A stretch of 64,000 nucleotides of DNA from Candidatus Zixiibacteriota bacterium. Its GTDB lineage: Bacteria > Zixibacteria > MSB-5A5 > GN15 > FEB-12. The stretch lies in the NCBI GenBank assembly GCA_034003725.1, contig JAVEYB010000005.1, positions 132,831 through 196,830 of the forward strand, given 5' to 3'. A program made the translations under genes and the position numbers. Below the pieces are notes generated by a model. That model searched no databases. It was not told the DNA's origin and was given only the letters and a program-made list of their open reading frames with translations. Positions 24,072 through 34,402 of this stretch are shown here, in pieces. How positions within the stretch are numbered: position 1 is the first letter of the stretch; each line of letters starts with the position of its first letter.

Positions 24072-25748
24072 TTACTCGGCGGGGCGTGGCTCGACCATCA
24101 CCGAGGTTTCCCGTTCGACGGTAACCAGTCCCGGCTTAGCTTTGCGGGGTTTGCGGACATACTTGCGCTGCGTGTAAATCACCGGCACGAGGGAGTCATT
24201 GCGGGCTTTGGAGTGCCACGCGGCGATAGCCGCCGTTTCCTCGATCTCGCGTTTCGACGGTTCGAAGGACTTGTTGGGAAACTTCATGACGACGTGTGAC
24301 CCCGGGCATTGCTGCGTGTGGAACCAGTATTCGTAGGGGCGGGCGAATTCGAACGTCGTGCGGTCGTTGTCGGCGCCGTCACGACCGATATATATCGTCA
24401 GCCCGGTGGACAGGGTGTGCTCGCGATACGGCAGGCGGGCCACACTCTCTCTTTTGGCGGCCTCCTTCGGCATCAGCGACGCTATCTCCGCGCGGTATTT
24501 AGGGGCGGCCGCCTCGTACGAGCCTTCCAGTTCCGCCAGCATCCGGTTCAACTCGTCGAGTTCAGATCGAGTAATCTCTCGTCTCCTCACCAGCAAATCG
24601 AGGCCTTCCCTGCCCTTGCGATACTTGCGGAAATACGATTCCACGTTCTCCTGAGGGGGAAGGGCCGGGTCGAGACTGATCGTGATCGACTCGGTGTGGT
24701 CGTCGTACACGTCGTTCACCGTGATGGACGTCATGCCTTTTTGCAGCAGGTGACGGTTGATGGTGAGCAGTTCGCCGAGTTTTTTGAACGTTTCATAATC
24801 GGCGGCCTGTGCAATATCGGTTTCAATATTCGTCAGGCGTTTCTCGAGCCGCTTGACCGCACGTCCGACCGCCTGCAGGACCGACTGCTGTTCGGTTTCC
24901 TCCTCCCTGCTCACCTGTCGACGCTGGATTACTTCGAGCACCGCGAGTGAGAGAGTCTTGAACTTCTCGGGTTGTTCCTCGCGCGATTTCAGCTTGAAAG
25001 GATAGGCCTCCAGTCCACCGCGAATCTGGTACAGATAGCCGGTATCCGCCGCGACAAAACGACCGGCCATCTCGGCGAGGATCGCACGCAGGGCGCTGAT
25101 ATCTTCCGCGCGCAGGTCGGCCGGCTCGGCAAAGTCCAGGTCGGCCCGGCGAACGGCCTCGAGAGCCATCGTCCGATTAAACCCCAGAATGTGCTTATCC
25201 ACGATGGCAAGAAGACCGGCTCCGGTGACGGTGCGGAGAAGGGTTGCGAGATTATCATCGGTCATCTGGAGCGGATTGAGCCGATGCGCCGGAAGGGGTG
25301 ACGGCTCATAGCGGGAGCCGTCACTGTATTCGCGGTTGCGCAGGGTTCCCCGAAGGCCGTGTGATTCGTCGAGCAGCCAGACGTTGCCGTTGGGTCCGAT
25401 AGCTTCAAAGGCGAGCCGGACCGTGGATTTGTCGGGACGCAGGAGTGACAGGTAGAAGATGCGGTCGAGCGCTGGGAACTCAACGCCGGAGACCAGCGAA
25501 CCGTCGAGTCCGAATATCGGCCACGGTTTCTCTTTGGTATCCGGGCGGACTTTCCGCGCCGGCGCCAACACGACTCCGGACCCTGCCGGATGAAATACGA
25601 ACGCGAGTGTCTGAACGGTTTTATCCTTTTTCACGACGAAGAAAGCCGCGCGTTCTTTTTTGAAGAACTCCGTTGCGACGATCTTTCCGCCGACAATTTC
25701 GCGGCTCAGTTCGCCGACGAGAGACAGGATGTGGAGTGCCGTTTGCAT
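24072..25748 (-). CDS. rqcH: RqcH/Rqc2 (NFACT) ribosome-associated quality-control protein
   Basis: 558 residues. RqcH binds 50S subunits with stalled chains and recruits tRNA-Ala to add alanine tails that mark the chain for proteolysis. The NFACT-N domain has the Asp-Arg pair in FPALDRIFY (D95-R96), which is needed for tailing in characterised members. A coiled-coil region of about residues 270-420 follows, and the C-terminal NFACT-R domain has FEFARPYEYWFHTQQCPGSH and ends in a basic tail. The family is often annotated as fibronectin-binding protein A. Its promoter predicts a leaderless mRNA. Confidence 0.94.
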   Translation of the reverse strand: MQTALHILSLVGELSREIVGGKIVATEFFKKERAAFFVVKKDKTVQTLAFVFHPAGSGVVLAPARKVRPDTKEKPWPIFGLDGSLVSGVEFPALDRIFYLSLLRPDKSTVRLAFEAIGPNGNVWLLDESHGLRGTLRNREYSDGSRYEPSPLPAHRLNPLQMTDDNLATLLRTVTGAGLLAIVDKHILGFNRTMALEAVRRADLDFAEPADLRAEDISALRAILAEMAGRFVAADTGYLYQIRGGLEAYPFKLKSREEQPEKFKTLSLAVLEVIQRRQVSREEETEQQSVLQAVGRAVKRLEKRLTNIETDIAQAADYETFKKLGELLTINRHLLQKGMTSITVNDVYDDHTESITISLDPALPPQENVESYFRKYRKGREGLDLLVRRREITRSELDELNRMLAELEGSYEAAAPKYRAEIASLMPKEAAKRESVARLPYREHTLSTGLTIYIGRDGADNDRTTFEFARPYEYWFHTQQCPGSHVVMKFPNKSFEPSKREIEETAAIAAWHSKARNDSLVPVIYTQRKYVRKPRKAKPGLVTVERETSVMVEPRPAE

Positions 25749-25754
25749 AGGGCG

Positions 25755-25783
25755 AATATACGTGCGGGGGCCATCGGACTCAA
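25755..25783 (-). promoter_or_regulatory. Promoter of rqcH, predicts a leaderless mRNA
   Basis: On the minus strand TTGAGT (25783-25778), 17 bases, TATATT (25760-25755), then six bases to the ATG at 25748. There is no Shine-Dalgarno. Confidence 0.6.
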
Positions 25784-25793
25784 GCAGGCGATG

Positions 25794-26186
25794 CTATCGA
25801 TCGAACGTGTCGGTCAGGATTGTTGCATGATCGAACGCCAGCGAAAGCGATCGCCAGTCCGATGTTTTCAGGGTATCGGCGGCATCGGAGTCGGCGCGAA
25901 GCGACCCGCCGACCGGCGCCGCGAGAAAGACAACCGAAACCGTATGGCCGCGAGGATCACGCGCGGGGTCGGAGTACACGCCGATCAGACGCTCGAGGCG
26001 GATATCCAGTCCCGTTTCTTCGCGGGCTTCCCGGACGATGGCTTGTTCGACGGTCTCGCCTATTTCGACGAATCCGCCGGGCAGGGCCCAAGACCCGGCA
26101 AACGGGGCATGACCGCGCTTGATCAGCACGATATCGCCATCGGGGTATAAGATAACCGCGCCGACGGTGAGGGCGGGTGATTTCAC
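25794..26186 (-). CDS. Nudix hydrolase, ADP-ribose/8-oxo-dGTP type
   Basis: 130 residues from GTG 26186, which has GGAAGGA 7 bases upstream; the longer frame to 26429 would run over the molbindin gene. The Nudix box is complete: GGFVEIGETVEQAIVREA followed by REETGLDI, with the catalytic REUXEE residues. The neighbouring stretch VYSDPARDPRGHTVSVVF is common in ADP-ribose pyrophosphatases. The substrate is not certain. It shares a short divergent region with the molbindin-like gene. Confidence 0.9.
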   Translation of the reverse strand: MKSPALTVGAVILYPDGDIVLIKRGHAPFAGSWALPGGFVEIGETVEQAIVREAREETGLDIRLERLIGVYSDPARDPRGHTVSVVFLAAPVGGSLRADSDAADTLKTSDWRSLSLAFDHATILTDTFDR

Positions 26187-26250
26187 TGGCGAATCCTTCC
26201 GAACGGTGTTATTTGGAGCTGGTACCATTATCATCGCACGGAGGCAACTT

Positions 26251-26463
26251 ATGAAACACGGTGCACGAAACAAGATTGAAGCGACCGTCACGTCGGTAAA
26301 AAAAGGTGACATTATGGCGCTGGCCAAGTTCCGGGTCGACGCGCCGCATGACATGGCCTCGGTACTGACGGTCGAGTCGGTCAACGACCTCAAGCTCAAG
26401 AAGGGAGACAAGGTGATGCTCGTCGTCAAGGCAATCCATGTTCTCCCGGTAAAAGAGGGATAG
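26251..26463 (+). CDS. Molbindin-like (Mop/TOBE) protein
   Basis: 70 residues with GGAGG 6 bases before the ATG. A single Mop/TOBE domain: GARNKIEATVTSVKKGDIMA, then a repeated beta-barrel ending VMLVVKAIHVLPVKEG. Such proteins bind molybdate or tungstate as oligomers and buffer the oxyanion. No Mo transporter or cofactor gene is adjacent; a degenerate MobA-like protein occurs far away at 49370. A terminator follows. Confidence 0.85.
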   Translation: MKHGARNKIEATVTSVKKGDIMALAKFRVDAPHDMASVLTVESVNDLKLKKGDKVMLVVKAIHVLPVKEG

Positions 26464-26562
26464 TCGGCCTGAAAGAGGGAAACCCGCAGCCGGGTTTTGA
26501 CGTTTAAGGAGTGTGCGTTCGTGAGGCCTGAGGGATGGGTCCGCGTCGCATAGTCGGATTGC

Positions 26563-26594
26563 CGGGCGGGGCAGGATGCCCCGCCCGCTTTCTC
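26563..26594 (+). terminator. Terminator after the molbindin-like gene
   Basis: CGGGCGGGGC and GCCCCGCCCG pair perfectly around AGGAT, then CTTTCTC. The T-run is broken, so efficiency is uncertain. Confidence 0.65.
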
Positions 26595-26621
26595 ATTAAT
26601 GGGCCGATTTTCGGTTCCCTT

Positions 26622-27089
26622 TCAGAACTTCCGCTCAGCTCGCGATTTTCGATAATCCTCGTAGTCCGGGATCGTTCGTTCATACTTTTCGGTCATAATC
26701 GGCGATGCGATCAAAAAATCGGCCGTGATGCGGTTGCATGCCAGCGGGATATTCCAGATGACGGCAACGCGCAGGAGCGCGCGCACGTCGGGATCATGCG
26801 GGAGTGCTTCGAGCGGGTCCCAGAAGAAGATCAGGGTGTCGATTTCCCCTTCAACGATCTTCGCGCCGAGCTGCTGATCGCCGCCGAGCGGGCCGGAGTT
26901 GAAGGTCGTGATGTCGAGCCCGGTTTCGTGTTTGAGGAGGGCGCCGGTCGTCCCCGTGGCGAACAGGGTGTGGCCCTTGAGGAGGGGCTTGTTGGTATGA
27001 ACCCAGTCGAGCAGGTCGCGCTTTTTGTGATCGTGCGCCACGAGCGCGATGCGCTTGCGCGAGGGCGTGTGCATTTTCAGATCGGCCAT
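26622..27089 (-). CDS. mgsA: Methylglyoxal synthase
   Basis: 155 residues, normal length. MgsA converts dihydroxyacetone phosphate to methylglyoxal and phosphate, a bypass of lower glycolysis. The motifs [31 protein letters not shown] with the catalytic Asp, [14 protein letters not shown] and ACNRITADF match the family closely. An Arg/Lys-rich C-terminal tail follows. CCGGAG precedes the ATG. It looks monocistronic. Confidence 0.97.
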   Translation of the reverse strand: MADLKMHTPSRKRIALVAHDHKKRDLLDWVHTNKPLLKGHTLFATGTTGALLKHETGLDITTFNSGPLGGDQQLGAKIVEGEIDTLIFFWDPLEALPHDPDVRALLRVAVIWNIPLACNRITADFLIASPIMTEKYERTIPDYEDYRKSRAERKF

Positions 27090-27257
27090 TGTTCAAACTC
27101 CGGGAGGTTGATGTCTTTGAACTTCACGATACAACGGCAAAGGGGCGTCGGGCGAGAATAAAGACGTATCGCAGGATGTCGTCACCGGGGGCGGGCCTGC
27201 AGAACGCGGAGTCCGCCAAGGGTGGACGAACCGTGGGGGCGGACCCCGGACACCATC

Positions 27258-27704
27258 TCACTCCCCGCGCAGAAATGCCTCCACCCGCTTGATCGACTCC
27301 TTGTCATCCCACCAGTACAGCAAGGCGAGCGCTTCACCGAACAGGCACCATCGGTAGTCGTCATGTTCTTTCGGATCGAGTGCAGGCTCGAAGTCGGACG
27401 GTGCGGTCGCTACGAAGACATGCTGGGTGATGGTCTCGACCGGTTGGTCGTACATGTCTTTGAAGAATTCGTCGACCGGAAACGTGTAGGTGTAGCCGAT
27501 GGGTCGGAGCGTGTCGGCAGGCAATCCGGTCTCTTCGGCAAGTTCACGGGCAGCAGTCTGTTCGATCGTCTCCCCCGATTCAACGCCGCCCGTCACGCCT
27601 TGCCAGAAAGAAAGGCGCTTCAGGACGCGGTGGAGCATGAGGTATTGGCAGGTATCGCCGTGCGGTCGGACGACATAGACGGCGATTTGGATGGGGAGGC
27701 GCAT
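27258..27704 (-). CDS. Nudix hydrolase, NudB-like
   Basis: 148 residues. The Nudix box is GGVESGETIEQTAARELAEE followed by TGLP. The start MRLPIQIAVYVVR and the segment RLSFWQGVTGG resemble dihydroneopterin triphosphate diphosphatases (NudB) of folate synthesis, but the substrate is uncertain. Its promoter places the -10 only six bases before the ATG, so a leaderless transcript is expected. Confidence 0.88.
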   Translation of the reverse strand: MRLPIQIAVYVVRPHGDTCQYLMLHRVLKRLSFWQGVTGGVESGETIEQTAARELAEETGLPADTLRPIGYTYTFPVDEFFKDMYDQPVETITQHVFVATAPSDFEPALDPKEHDDYRWCLFGEALALLYWWDDKESIKRVEAFLRGE

Positions 27705-27710
27705 GAGAGA

Positions 27711-27739
27711 AATGTATTAACTAAGGTGTATAGGTGCAA
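27711..27739 (-). promoter_or_regulatory. Promoter of the NudB-like gene, predicts a leaderless mRNA
   Basis: On the minus strand TTGCAC (27739-27734), 17 bases, TACATT (27716-27711), then TCTCTC and the ATG at 27704. Confidence 0.6.
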
Positions 27740-27924
27740 GTAGTCGGTGGGCGGCGTACGTGCAGGCGGACCGCGCCATTGTCATGTCGGTTAGCTTCCG
27801 GAGAATGGTAGAGTCGCCGACGTTCATCCGGAGGTTGTCGACGGTCATCCCGCCCGTGCTTTTGCGTCCGAGCCGAGGTCCATTTCCGAAAACCGACATG
27901 CTTTGTACACCGGTAAGGCGAGTG

Positions 27925-27953
27925 AAAAAACCCCGCCGGAACGGGCGGGGTTT
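27925..27953 (-). terminator. Terminator of fumC
   Basis: Read on the minus strand, AAACCCCGCC and GGCGGGGTTT form a 10-base-pair stem followed by a run of T (27930-27925). It lies 36 bases after the fumC stop. Confidence 0.88.
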
Positions 27954-27988
27954 GCGATGACATGACTGTCGGCGTCGGTAGCGTCGCG

Positions 27989-29380
27989 CTACTTTTTCGG
28001 TCCAATCATGTTCTCCGGCCGGACTTTCTGGTCGAACTCGTCCGCCGTCAGCAGACCCAGCGCGACGGCCGCTTCTTTAAGTGTGGAGCCATCGGAATAC
28101 GCTTTCTTGGCGACCTTGGCCGCGTTGTCGTACCCGATATGCGGGTTGAGCGCCGTGACCAGCATGAGCGAGCCGTGCAGGTTCTTGTGGATGTTGGTCT
28201 TGTTCGCTTCGATACCGACCGCACAGTTTTCGTCGAACATCTCGCACGTGTCGGCAATCAGGCGAATCGACTGGAGCAGATTATAGATCATGACGGGCTT
28301 GAACACGTTCAGTTCGAAATGCCCGGTGGCGCCGCCCATATTAACCGCTACGTCGTTGCCGATCACCTGCGCCGCAACCATCGTCATCGCCTCGCACTGC
28401 GTGGGGTTGACTTTGCCCGGCATAATGGAGCTGCCCGGCTCGTTGGCAGGCAGAAGAAGTTCGCCGATTCCACAGCGGGGACCCGAGCCCAGCATGCGAA
28501 TATCGTTCGCGATTTTCATCAGCGAACATGCAATGGTCTTCATGACGCCGGACGCTTCGACAATCGCGTCGTGTGACGCCAGCGCTTCGAACTTGTTCGG
28601 CGCCGTGACAAAGGGTTTGCCGGTCAAACGCGCGATCGTTTTGGCGGATCGTTCCGCGAACTCCGGATGAGTGTTGAGGCCGGTGCCGACCGCGGTGCCG
28701 CCCAGCGCCAGCGGATAAAGCCGTTTGAGGCAGTCGTCGATCCGGGCCAGTCCGTTGGTCAACTGCTGCGTGTATCCGGAGAACTCCTGCCCGAGTGTCA
28801 GCGGCGTGGCATCCATCAGATGCGTACGTCCGATCTTGATGATGTCCTTGAACTCCACCGACTTCTTGTGAAGGGTGTCGCGGAGCCGGGTCACCATGGG
28901 GATAAGCCTGCGATGAATCTCTTCTACCGCGGCGATATGCATCGCGGTCGGGAAGGTGTCGTTCGAGGACTGCGCCTTGTTGACATCGTCGTTGGGATGG
29001 ACCGGCTTCTTGGAGCCCATCTCACCGCCGGCCATTTCGATTGCCCGATTGGATATCACCTCGTTGGTGTTCATGTTGGTCTGGGTGCCGGATCCGGTCT
29101 GCCAGACGACCAGCGGGAAATGGTCGTCGAGCTTGCCATCGATAACTTCGTCGGCGGCGCGGACGATCAGATCACCCTTCTCTTTGGGCAGGGTGCCGAG
29201 TTCCATATTGACCAGCGCGGCGGCCTTTTTGAGTATGCCCATCGCGCGGATCAATTCGCGGGGCATGCGTTCGCCGCCAATGCGGAAGTTCTTGAGGGAC
29301 CGGGCGGTCTGAGCTCCGTAGTACCGGTCGGCCGGAACCTGTATCTCGCCCATCGAATCGGTTTCTGTCCGGAAATCCAT
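27989..29380 (-). CDS. fumC: Fumarate hydratase, class II
   Basis: 463 residues from ATG 29380, preceded by AGGAG. FumC interconverts fumarate and malate in the TCA cycle without an iron-sulfur cluster. The signature [15 protein letters not shown] is present, as are the active-site regions [14 protein letters not shown] and [15 protein letters not shown]. The extra 24 residues of the longer open frame are not conserved-looking and are left out. It has its own promoter and terminator. Confidence 0.98.
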   Translation of the reverse strand: MDFRTETDSMGEIQVPADRYYGAQTARSLKNFRIGGERMPRELIRAMGILKKAAALVNMELGTLPKEKGDLIVRAADEVIDGKLDDHFPLVVWQTGSGTQTNMNTNEVISNRAIEMAGGEMGSKKPVHPNDDVNKAQSSNDTFPTAMHIAAVEEIHRRLIPMVTRLRDTLHKKSVEFKDIIKIGRTHLMDATPLTLGQEFSGYTQQLTNGLARIDDCLKRLYPLALGGTAVGTGLNTHPEFAERSAKTIARLTGKPFVTAPNKFEALASHDAIVEASGVMKTIACSLMKIANDIRMLGSGPRCGIGELLLPANEPGSSIMPGKVNPTQCEAMTMVAAQVIGNDVAVNMGGATGHFELNVFKPVMIYNLLQSIRLIADTCEMFDENCAVGIEANKTNIHKNLHGSLMLVTALNPHIGYDNAAKVAKKAYSDGSTLKEAAVALGLLTADEFDQKVRPENMIGPKK

Positions 29381-29424
29381 CGCGCTCTCCTGCTTTGTCA
29401 CAGAATTCACATAACAACCCGCCC

Positions 29425-29452
29425 AATATACGGGAAAGCGACGGCCGGGCAA
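29425..29452 (-). promoter_or_regulatory. Promoter of fumC
   Basis: On the minus strand TTGCCC (29452-29447), 16 bases, TATATT (29430-29425), about 45 bases before the ATG. Confidence 0.65.
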
Positions 29453-29478
29453 GTCAGATTGCGGGGCAAAAAGGCCGG

Positions 29479-32064
29479 TTACTGCTCCACCCGCGCCAGG
29501 ACCGATTCGAACGGATTCAGGGTGATCCGATTCGGCTGTTTGGCCAGCGGCGGCAGTGTGATGGTCTGCTGCGGGCGGTCTACCAACAGCCGGAGGTATG
29601 CTTTGCCGCCCCCTTTGAACTCAATCTCCACCGGCACGAACATCTGGAAGCCCTCCCCGACGCCGGACTGGGTGATGTCGCAGACAGCCTGGTACGTACC
29701 GTCGTCGCCGTCCGTAACCGTATACGAGAATTTGTACGTGGGGATGCTGGACCCGTAGACCCACTGGTCGAAGAACCAGCCCAGATCCATGCTGCAGTAT
29801 TTCTCGGCGATTTGCCTGAAGTCATCGGTGGTGGCGCGTTTGCCGTAGAAGATCTCGTGCCATTCTTTCAGCATGGCAAAGAACCGGCTGTCATCGAGTG
29901 TCTGCAGATCCATCAGCATGTTGCGAAGCATGTGGAGCACATAGGCCCCTTTGCGGTAAATGCTCAGCTCCTGCAGCGAGATGGTCGTGTCGATGAGCGC
30001 TTCCCGGCCGGCGGCGGTCGCGAGGTCCTGCCCGCCGAGGATTTCGGCCGGCGAGCGGCGGAACCGCACCACTCCCGCCTGATCGTTGTCGGGGTTGTCG
30101 TCACCTCCGCCCAGAGTCGTGGTAAACTCCTCGACCTCGACATTCGAGCGGTGTTCCTGCAGCGTGTAGACACTGGCGATACCGGCTTCGGCCAGCGGCT
30201 CGACTGCCTTCATATTGTAGTCGGTTTCGGTCGATGCAACGCGCCGCCCGAGAGCGATCGGGACGGAGCGGGCGGGATCACTTCCCACGAACTTGCTCAT
30301 GGCCTCGATGTCTTTGCGGTACTCGCGAAGCCACCAGAAGAAACGGTCGTTTCCTTCGGCAGCCTGCAGGTACAGCAGCGAGGAATAGACGGCGAAACTC
30401 TCGCTGAGCCAGCGATCGCGGTAGCCGTCGATCAGCACGCCGTCGCCCCACCACTGCCGCGCGACCAGGTTGGAGCGGCGCAGGCGCTGTTCCCCCCACT
30501 GGTCGGCGAGGTGTACCGCGTCCCAGTTCAGGTGGACGATACCGGGATGGCTCTCGCCGAACGGAACGAGCGTCTCGGAAACAATCAGTTTGGGCAGTCG
30601 GTAGGGTCCGAAATAATGTGTGAACAGCTTCAACGCCCCGCTGACATCTTCGGCGACGCGCTGACGCATCTGGCGCCCGCCCAGTCTTTTGTTGTCGGGG
30701 AGGTTACGCGAGACATCGCGCTTGAGCGTCTCGCTGATATACAGCTCGATCGGAGCGACATCGGTGGCATAGTCGTATTTCTCGAATTCCCCGATCGTAA
30801 ACGAAACGGCGGGGACCGGATCGCGAACCACCCAGCGGGTGATGCGCTGGTCGTTGGCCGTCCGATCCTCGGTCTTTTCGCCGGAAGCGATAAACGCAAA
30901 CACCGAGGGGGTCGTAAAGCGCATGTCAAACGTCGCACGCTGCATCAGACCGTGACGCGGGTACCAGTTGTCGCCGGCTTCCACGTTCATGATACCTTCG
31001 CGCCGCTCAACGATCTTGCCGCCGTAATAGAAGGTCAGCGCTCCGCTCTCTTCCTGATTCATCGGCCGGTCGAGAAAAAGGTACAACGAGTCGGTTTTAT
31101 TGCCCCAGTCCGTGTAGCGCAAAAACGGCAGCGAACGGCCGTCGCCGTCAACTATCGAATCGACAATGGCCTCCTCGTTGAGGTCCAGCTGCAGCATCTG
31201 GGTTTCGCTCAGCAGGGTTTCGTAGCGCATGTCCGCCCGGCATCGCATGCCGCCACCCTGATCGACGACGCTCTCGATAACGTAGTGGGTGGGCCTGATT
31301 CGCTCCCGGTTAATACCGTTGATGCGACGGTGCGTTCGATCGGCGTACACGGAGTAACTGCACACTTCTTCCATGAAAAACGAGACGAAAAACTGCTTGT
31401 AGTCTTTCAGCAGCGCCACTTCCTCGCGGTCGGCGGGATTAAAGCGATAGAATACGTGGGTTGCGTCGTCCAGGTCGGCGTCGACCAGCAGAAACGGACG
31501 TCGCTGTGGAAAGGCGAGGTTGCGAAGCGTCTCGAACAGATACATCCGGGCTTCGTTGCGGACGAGGTGCGCGTGAAGTTCCTTTAGTTTCCCGTTGGCC
31601 TCTTTGTCCCACGGCGGGTTATCCGGCAGCGCCGTCCCGGCCTGCCTGATCCAGCCGGCAATGGAGTCGTTGAACAACAGCAGCGCGTATCGTGTCGGTC
31701 GGTTCAGTGAGTCGGACTTGAAGAACAACTGAAGCTGGTTTTGTTCGATTGGCAGCGGCGGCGCAAACTGGAACAGGGCGTCGCCCACGAAGAGCGCGCC
31801 CCAGAATCGGGATTGGCCGTCGATCGTCACCGGTTCGAAGAAGTACATCCGCCCCGATGCGATTCGCAGAGCGAAATCCTGACGCTCGAGGGCGTAATCC
31901 GACAACTCGTAGACTTCGGATGGTGCGGACGGAAGAGTTTCCATGACCCGGTACACCGCCGCCAGTTCATCGGCTGTCGCTCCAAGAACCTGAGTACCGA
32001 GACCGGCACCCACCGTCACCGCGACGGCCGTCGCTATCACCAATCGTTTCATCATCAACCTCAT
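29479..32064 (-). CDS. M1-family peptidase homologue lacking the zinc site (probable pseudopeptidase)
   Basis: 861 residues with a signal peptide (residues 5-28). It aligns with its upstream paralogue across the gluzincin domain. Where that protein has HEVAHQWWG, this one reads NLVARQWWG (N532 to R536), so both zinc His and the catalytic Glu are gone. The downstream Glu of LSESFA (E555) and the QWWG context remain. It also has an insert of about 75 residues after [13 protein letters not shown] (from about residue 620) that the paralogue lacks. The frame is fully intact, so the protein is probably made and used as a binding or regulatory partner. It is the third gene of an M48-M1-M1 operon. 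Confidence 0.88.
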   Translation of the reverse strand: MRLMMKRLVIATAVAVTVGAGLGTQVLGATADELAAVYRVMETLPSAPSEVYELSDYALERQDFALRIASGRMYFFEPVTIDGQSRFWGALFVGDALFQFAPPLPIEQNQLQLFFKSDSLNRPTRYALLLFNDSIAGWIRQAGTALPDNPPWDKEANGKLKELHAHLVRNEARMYLFETLRNLAFPQRRPFLLVDADLDDATHVFYRFNPADREEVALLKDYKQFFVSFFMEEVCSYSVYADRTHRRINGINRERIRPTHYVIESVVDQGGGMRCRADMRYETLLSETQMLQLDLNEEAIVDSIVDGDGRSLPFLRYTDWGNKTDSLYLFLDRPMNQEESGALTFYYGGKIVERREGIMNVEAGDNWYPRHGLMQRATFDMRFTTPSVFAFIASGEKTEDRTANDQRITRWVVRDPVPAVSFTIGEFEKYDYATDVAPIELYISETLKRDVSRNLPDNKRLGGRQMRQRVAEDVSGALKLFTHYFGPYRLPKLIVSETLVPFGESHPGIVHLNWDAVHLADQWGEQRLRRSNLVARQWWGDGVLIDGYRDRWLSESFAVYSSLLYLQAAEGNDRFFWWLREYRKDIEAMSKFVGSDPARSVPIALGRRVASTETDYNMKAVEPLAEAGIASVYTLQEHRSNVEVEEFTTTLGGGDDNPDNDQAGVVRFRRSPAEILGGQDLATAAGREALIDTTISLQELSIYRKGAYVLHMLRNMLMDLQTLDDSRFFAMLKEWHEIFYGKRATTDDFRQIAEKYCSMDLGWFFDQWVYGSSIPTYKFSYTVTDGDDGTYQAVCDITQSGVGEGFQMFVPVEIEFKGGGKAYLRLLVDRPQQTITLPPLAKQPNRITLNPFESVLARVEQ

Positions 32065-32099
32065 CGTATCCGTCTCAGAACCGCACGCTACGGGTCACG

Positions 32100-34397
32100 T
32101 CACTGTTTCACGCGGGCCAGCACCGCAGCAAACGGGTTCATCTTGATTTTTCTGACCGGTTTTTTGACATAGAGCGAAAACGGAGAACTCCGCTCGTCCA
32201 CCCATTTCGCCGCGTAGTCTTTACTTCGATCCGCGTACTCAATTTCAAACGGCATCAGCATGCAAAACGACTCCGAGCCGCCGTCGCGGGTGACCCTGCA
32301 ATTCGCCTGCCACCCGCCGGACACCGTATCTGCTACAATATCGTAAGCGAACCGGTATTCGGGCAACTCGTTATGATACACCCATTGATCGAAGAACCAA
32401 CCCATGTCGGTCCGCGTGTGTTTTTCGACCATACGGCGAAAGTCGGTGGTCGACACCGCCCGACCCGCGTACGTGCCGTAGAAGTCGGCCAACATCGAGA
32501 AAAACCGGCTGTCGTCGCGGGTGGTCCAATCGGTCAGGCAGGTGCGAAGCATGTGCAGCACGAGCGCGCCTTTTTTATAGATGATCAGATCATAGTCGCC
32601 TTCGGTCCTGGTCGATGCGGTGCGCCGGCCGAGAATAATCGGACCCGACTCAGCACCATCGAAAAAGAGGTATTTCCGGGCCGAAATCACCTCGTCCGCA
32701 TATTCACCGAGTTTATCATAATAACGCTCGTCGCCTTTCTCCTGTTGCAAATACAATAGCGATGCATACGTGGCGAATCCTTCGGAGAGCCACTGGTCGT
32801 GATACGTTTGGTAATCAAGCGAGCTGCCCCACCACTGGTGGGCGACCTCGTGTGAGCGGAACAGGTGGTCTTCGCCCCAGTGATCGGTGCTGACGAACGT
32901 ATTGGCGCCCATATGGATGAATCCGGGAAACGACTCGCCGTGGGGATAGATGATTTCCCCGATTACAAGTTGCTCGAAGGGAAACGCACCGAACAGCTTC
33001 GAGAAGAGCCGCACGGCCCCGACAACATCTGACCCAACGTCTTTATATACGTTGCGGCCCGACCCCTTGAGGATGTACTGGTGGAGCCACTCGTTGTAGT
33101 AGAGCGCAACCGGCGGCAATCCCGAATCGGTAAAATCGTACCGCGTGAACCAGCCGACATTGAAGGAGATGTTACGCGCGGGCCGATCGACCGTCCAGCG
33201 TGTGTACAGGGTGTCGCCGGTTGTCGCGGAATCGAGCAGCTCGGCCGAGGCGATGAGTGTAACATCGCGGGGCGTCCGAAACTTCAGGCTGTACGTGTGC
33301 CGCTGATCGAGACCGTAACGGGGATACCACGATGCGCCCGCTTCGACTTTGAATTCACCGACCTCGCGCTTCGCGATATCGCCGTGGTAGAATAACGACA
33401 GGCTGATTGAGTCTCCGGCGTGCCGGACGTCGGGCAGCAGAACGAAGAGAGCTTCGGACTTGTGCGAGTCGCTGGTGTACCGCATGAAGGGCACGGGCAA
33501 GCCGTATTCGTTGCGGATACTGTCTACCTTGAGTTTCTCATGCAGCGCCATCGGAACGAATTGCACCGTGCTGTCACGCACGGTGCAGGCGACAGTCGCG
33601 CGGCCGCGATATTCTCCCCCGCCGCTGATTGTTGCGTCGATATCGATGTGGTGTACCAGCAGCTGGTCGGTCGACGCGCCGTTTATGGTCGCGTAGGTTT
33701 CATCGATATCGCTGACATAACTGCAGACGAGCTCCATAAACCGCTCGCCGGGGATGTCGTGGTCGCGATAGAGGCTGACCGGTTCCCGACGGTACGGGTC
33801 GTACATGTATGCCGTGAGACCGCGCCGCTTGATCCGGACAATGGACAGCAGGAACGGCTCGGATCGCGGGTGGACAATCGAGCGAAGCGCAGAGAAGGTG
33901 AAAGCGTGATTTTCGTTTTGCACCAGCGGCTCCAGGAATTCATCAAACGCCTCGCGGACCGACTTCTCCGGGCGCATCTGAACCGGGAGTCCATCGTCTT
34001 CGAGAAGACTGCGAATCGAGTCGTCGCACAGAAACAAGGCCTCGCCGACCGCCTCGTCGAGCGAGTCGACATCGTAGAATCGCCGAAGCTGGTCACGCTC
34101 GATCGAGACCGGCGGCACGAACCGGAAACGTGCCCGCCCTCGGAAATAGTACGCCCAGCGGACGGGTCCGGATTCGGTGGGCACCGGGCGGGCCGGGTAC
34201 AGGGTCCCGGAGTCGATATGGAACGTATAGCTGTGGTGGACTATGGTTCGGCTGTCGATCTCGAGCGCGACCGTGTCCAGGCGGGCTTGCTGCATCTGCC
34301 GGAGCGCCTCGGTCCACACGGAGCTGTCGGCCGGCGGTTTCGCGGCGGCGACCGCGCAGAAAGCCGGGATCAGGGCTGTCAATCGAAGCCAGCGCAT
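32100..34397 (-). CDS. Secreted M1-family (gluzincin) metallopeptidase
   Basis: 765 residues from the ATG at 34397; the longer open frame to 34808 overlaps the M48 gene. A signal peptide (RLTALIPAFCAVAAA) is followed by a large N-terminal region shared with the next gene and by the gluzincin core: HEVAHQWWG (zinc ligands H516 and H520, catalytic E517) and LSEGFA with E539 exactly 18 residues after H520, the M1 spacing. It should hydrolyse peptides in the periplasm or at the surface. It begins five bases after the Ste24-like gene and is followed by a paralogue that has lost the zinc site. Confidence 0.92.
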   Translation of the reverse strand: MRWLRLTALIPAFCAVAAAKPPADSSVWTEALRQMQQARLDTVALEIDSRTIVHHSYTFHIDSGTLYPARPVPTESGPVRWAYYFRGRARFRFVPPVSIERDQLRRFYDVDSLDEAVGEALFLCDDSIRSLLEDDGLPVQMRPEKSVREAFDEFLEPLVQNENHAFTFSALRSIVHPRSEPFLLSIVRIKRRGLTAYMYDPYRREPVSLYRDHDIPGERFMELVCSYVSDIDETYATINGASTDQLLVHHIDIDATISGGGEYRGRATVACTVRDSTVQFVPMALHEKLKVDSIRNEYGLPVPFMRYTSDSHKSEALFVLLPDVRHAGDSISLSLFYHGDIAKREVGEFKVEAGASWYPRYGLDQRHTYSLKFRTPRDVTLIASAELLDSATTGDTLYTRWTVDRPARNISFNVGWFTRYDFTDSGLPPVALYYNEWLHQYILKGSGRNVYKDVGSDVVGAVRLFSKLFGAFPFEQLVIGEIIYPHGESFPGFIHMGANTFVSTDHWGEDHLFRSHEVAHQWWGSSLDYQTYHDQWLSEGFATYASLLYLQQEKGDERYYDKLGEYADEVISARKYLFFDGAESGPIILGRRTASTRTEGDYDLIIYKKGALVLHMLRTCLTDWTTRDDSRFFSMLADFYGTYAGRAVSTTDFRRMVEKHTRTDMGWFFDQWVYHNELPEYRFAYDIVADTVSGGWQANCRVTRDGGSESFCMLMPFEIEYADRSKDYAAKWVDERSSPFSLYVKKPVRKIKMNPFAAVLARVKQ

Positions 34398-34402
34398 GGT
34401 GC

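Noticed and set aside
26187-26429. N-terminal extension of the Nudix protein
   Set aside because: It would overlap the whole molbindin-like gene; GTG 26186 has a good ribosome site and starts the Nudix fold.
27717-27899. A 60-codon minus-strand frame (possible small protein)
   Set aside because: It has no ribosome site and overlaps the clear promoter of the NudB-like gene; no homologous pattern.
29395-31587. A 730-codon open frame on the plus strand opposite the zinc-less M1 homologue
   Set aside because: The minus strand shows a signal peptide and alignment to its paralogue; the plus frame has no domain, start signal or repeats.
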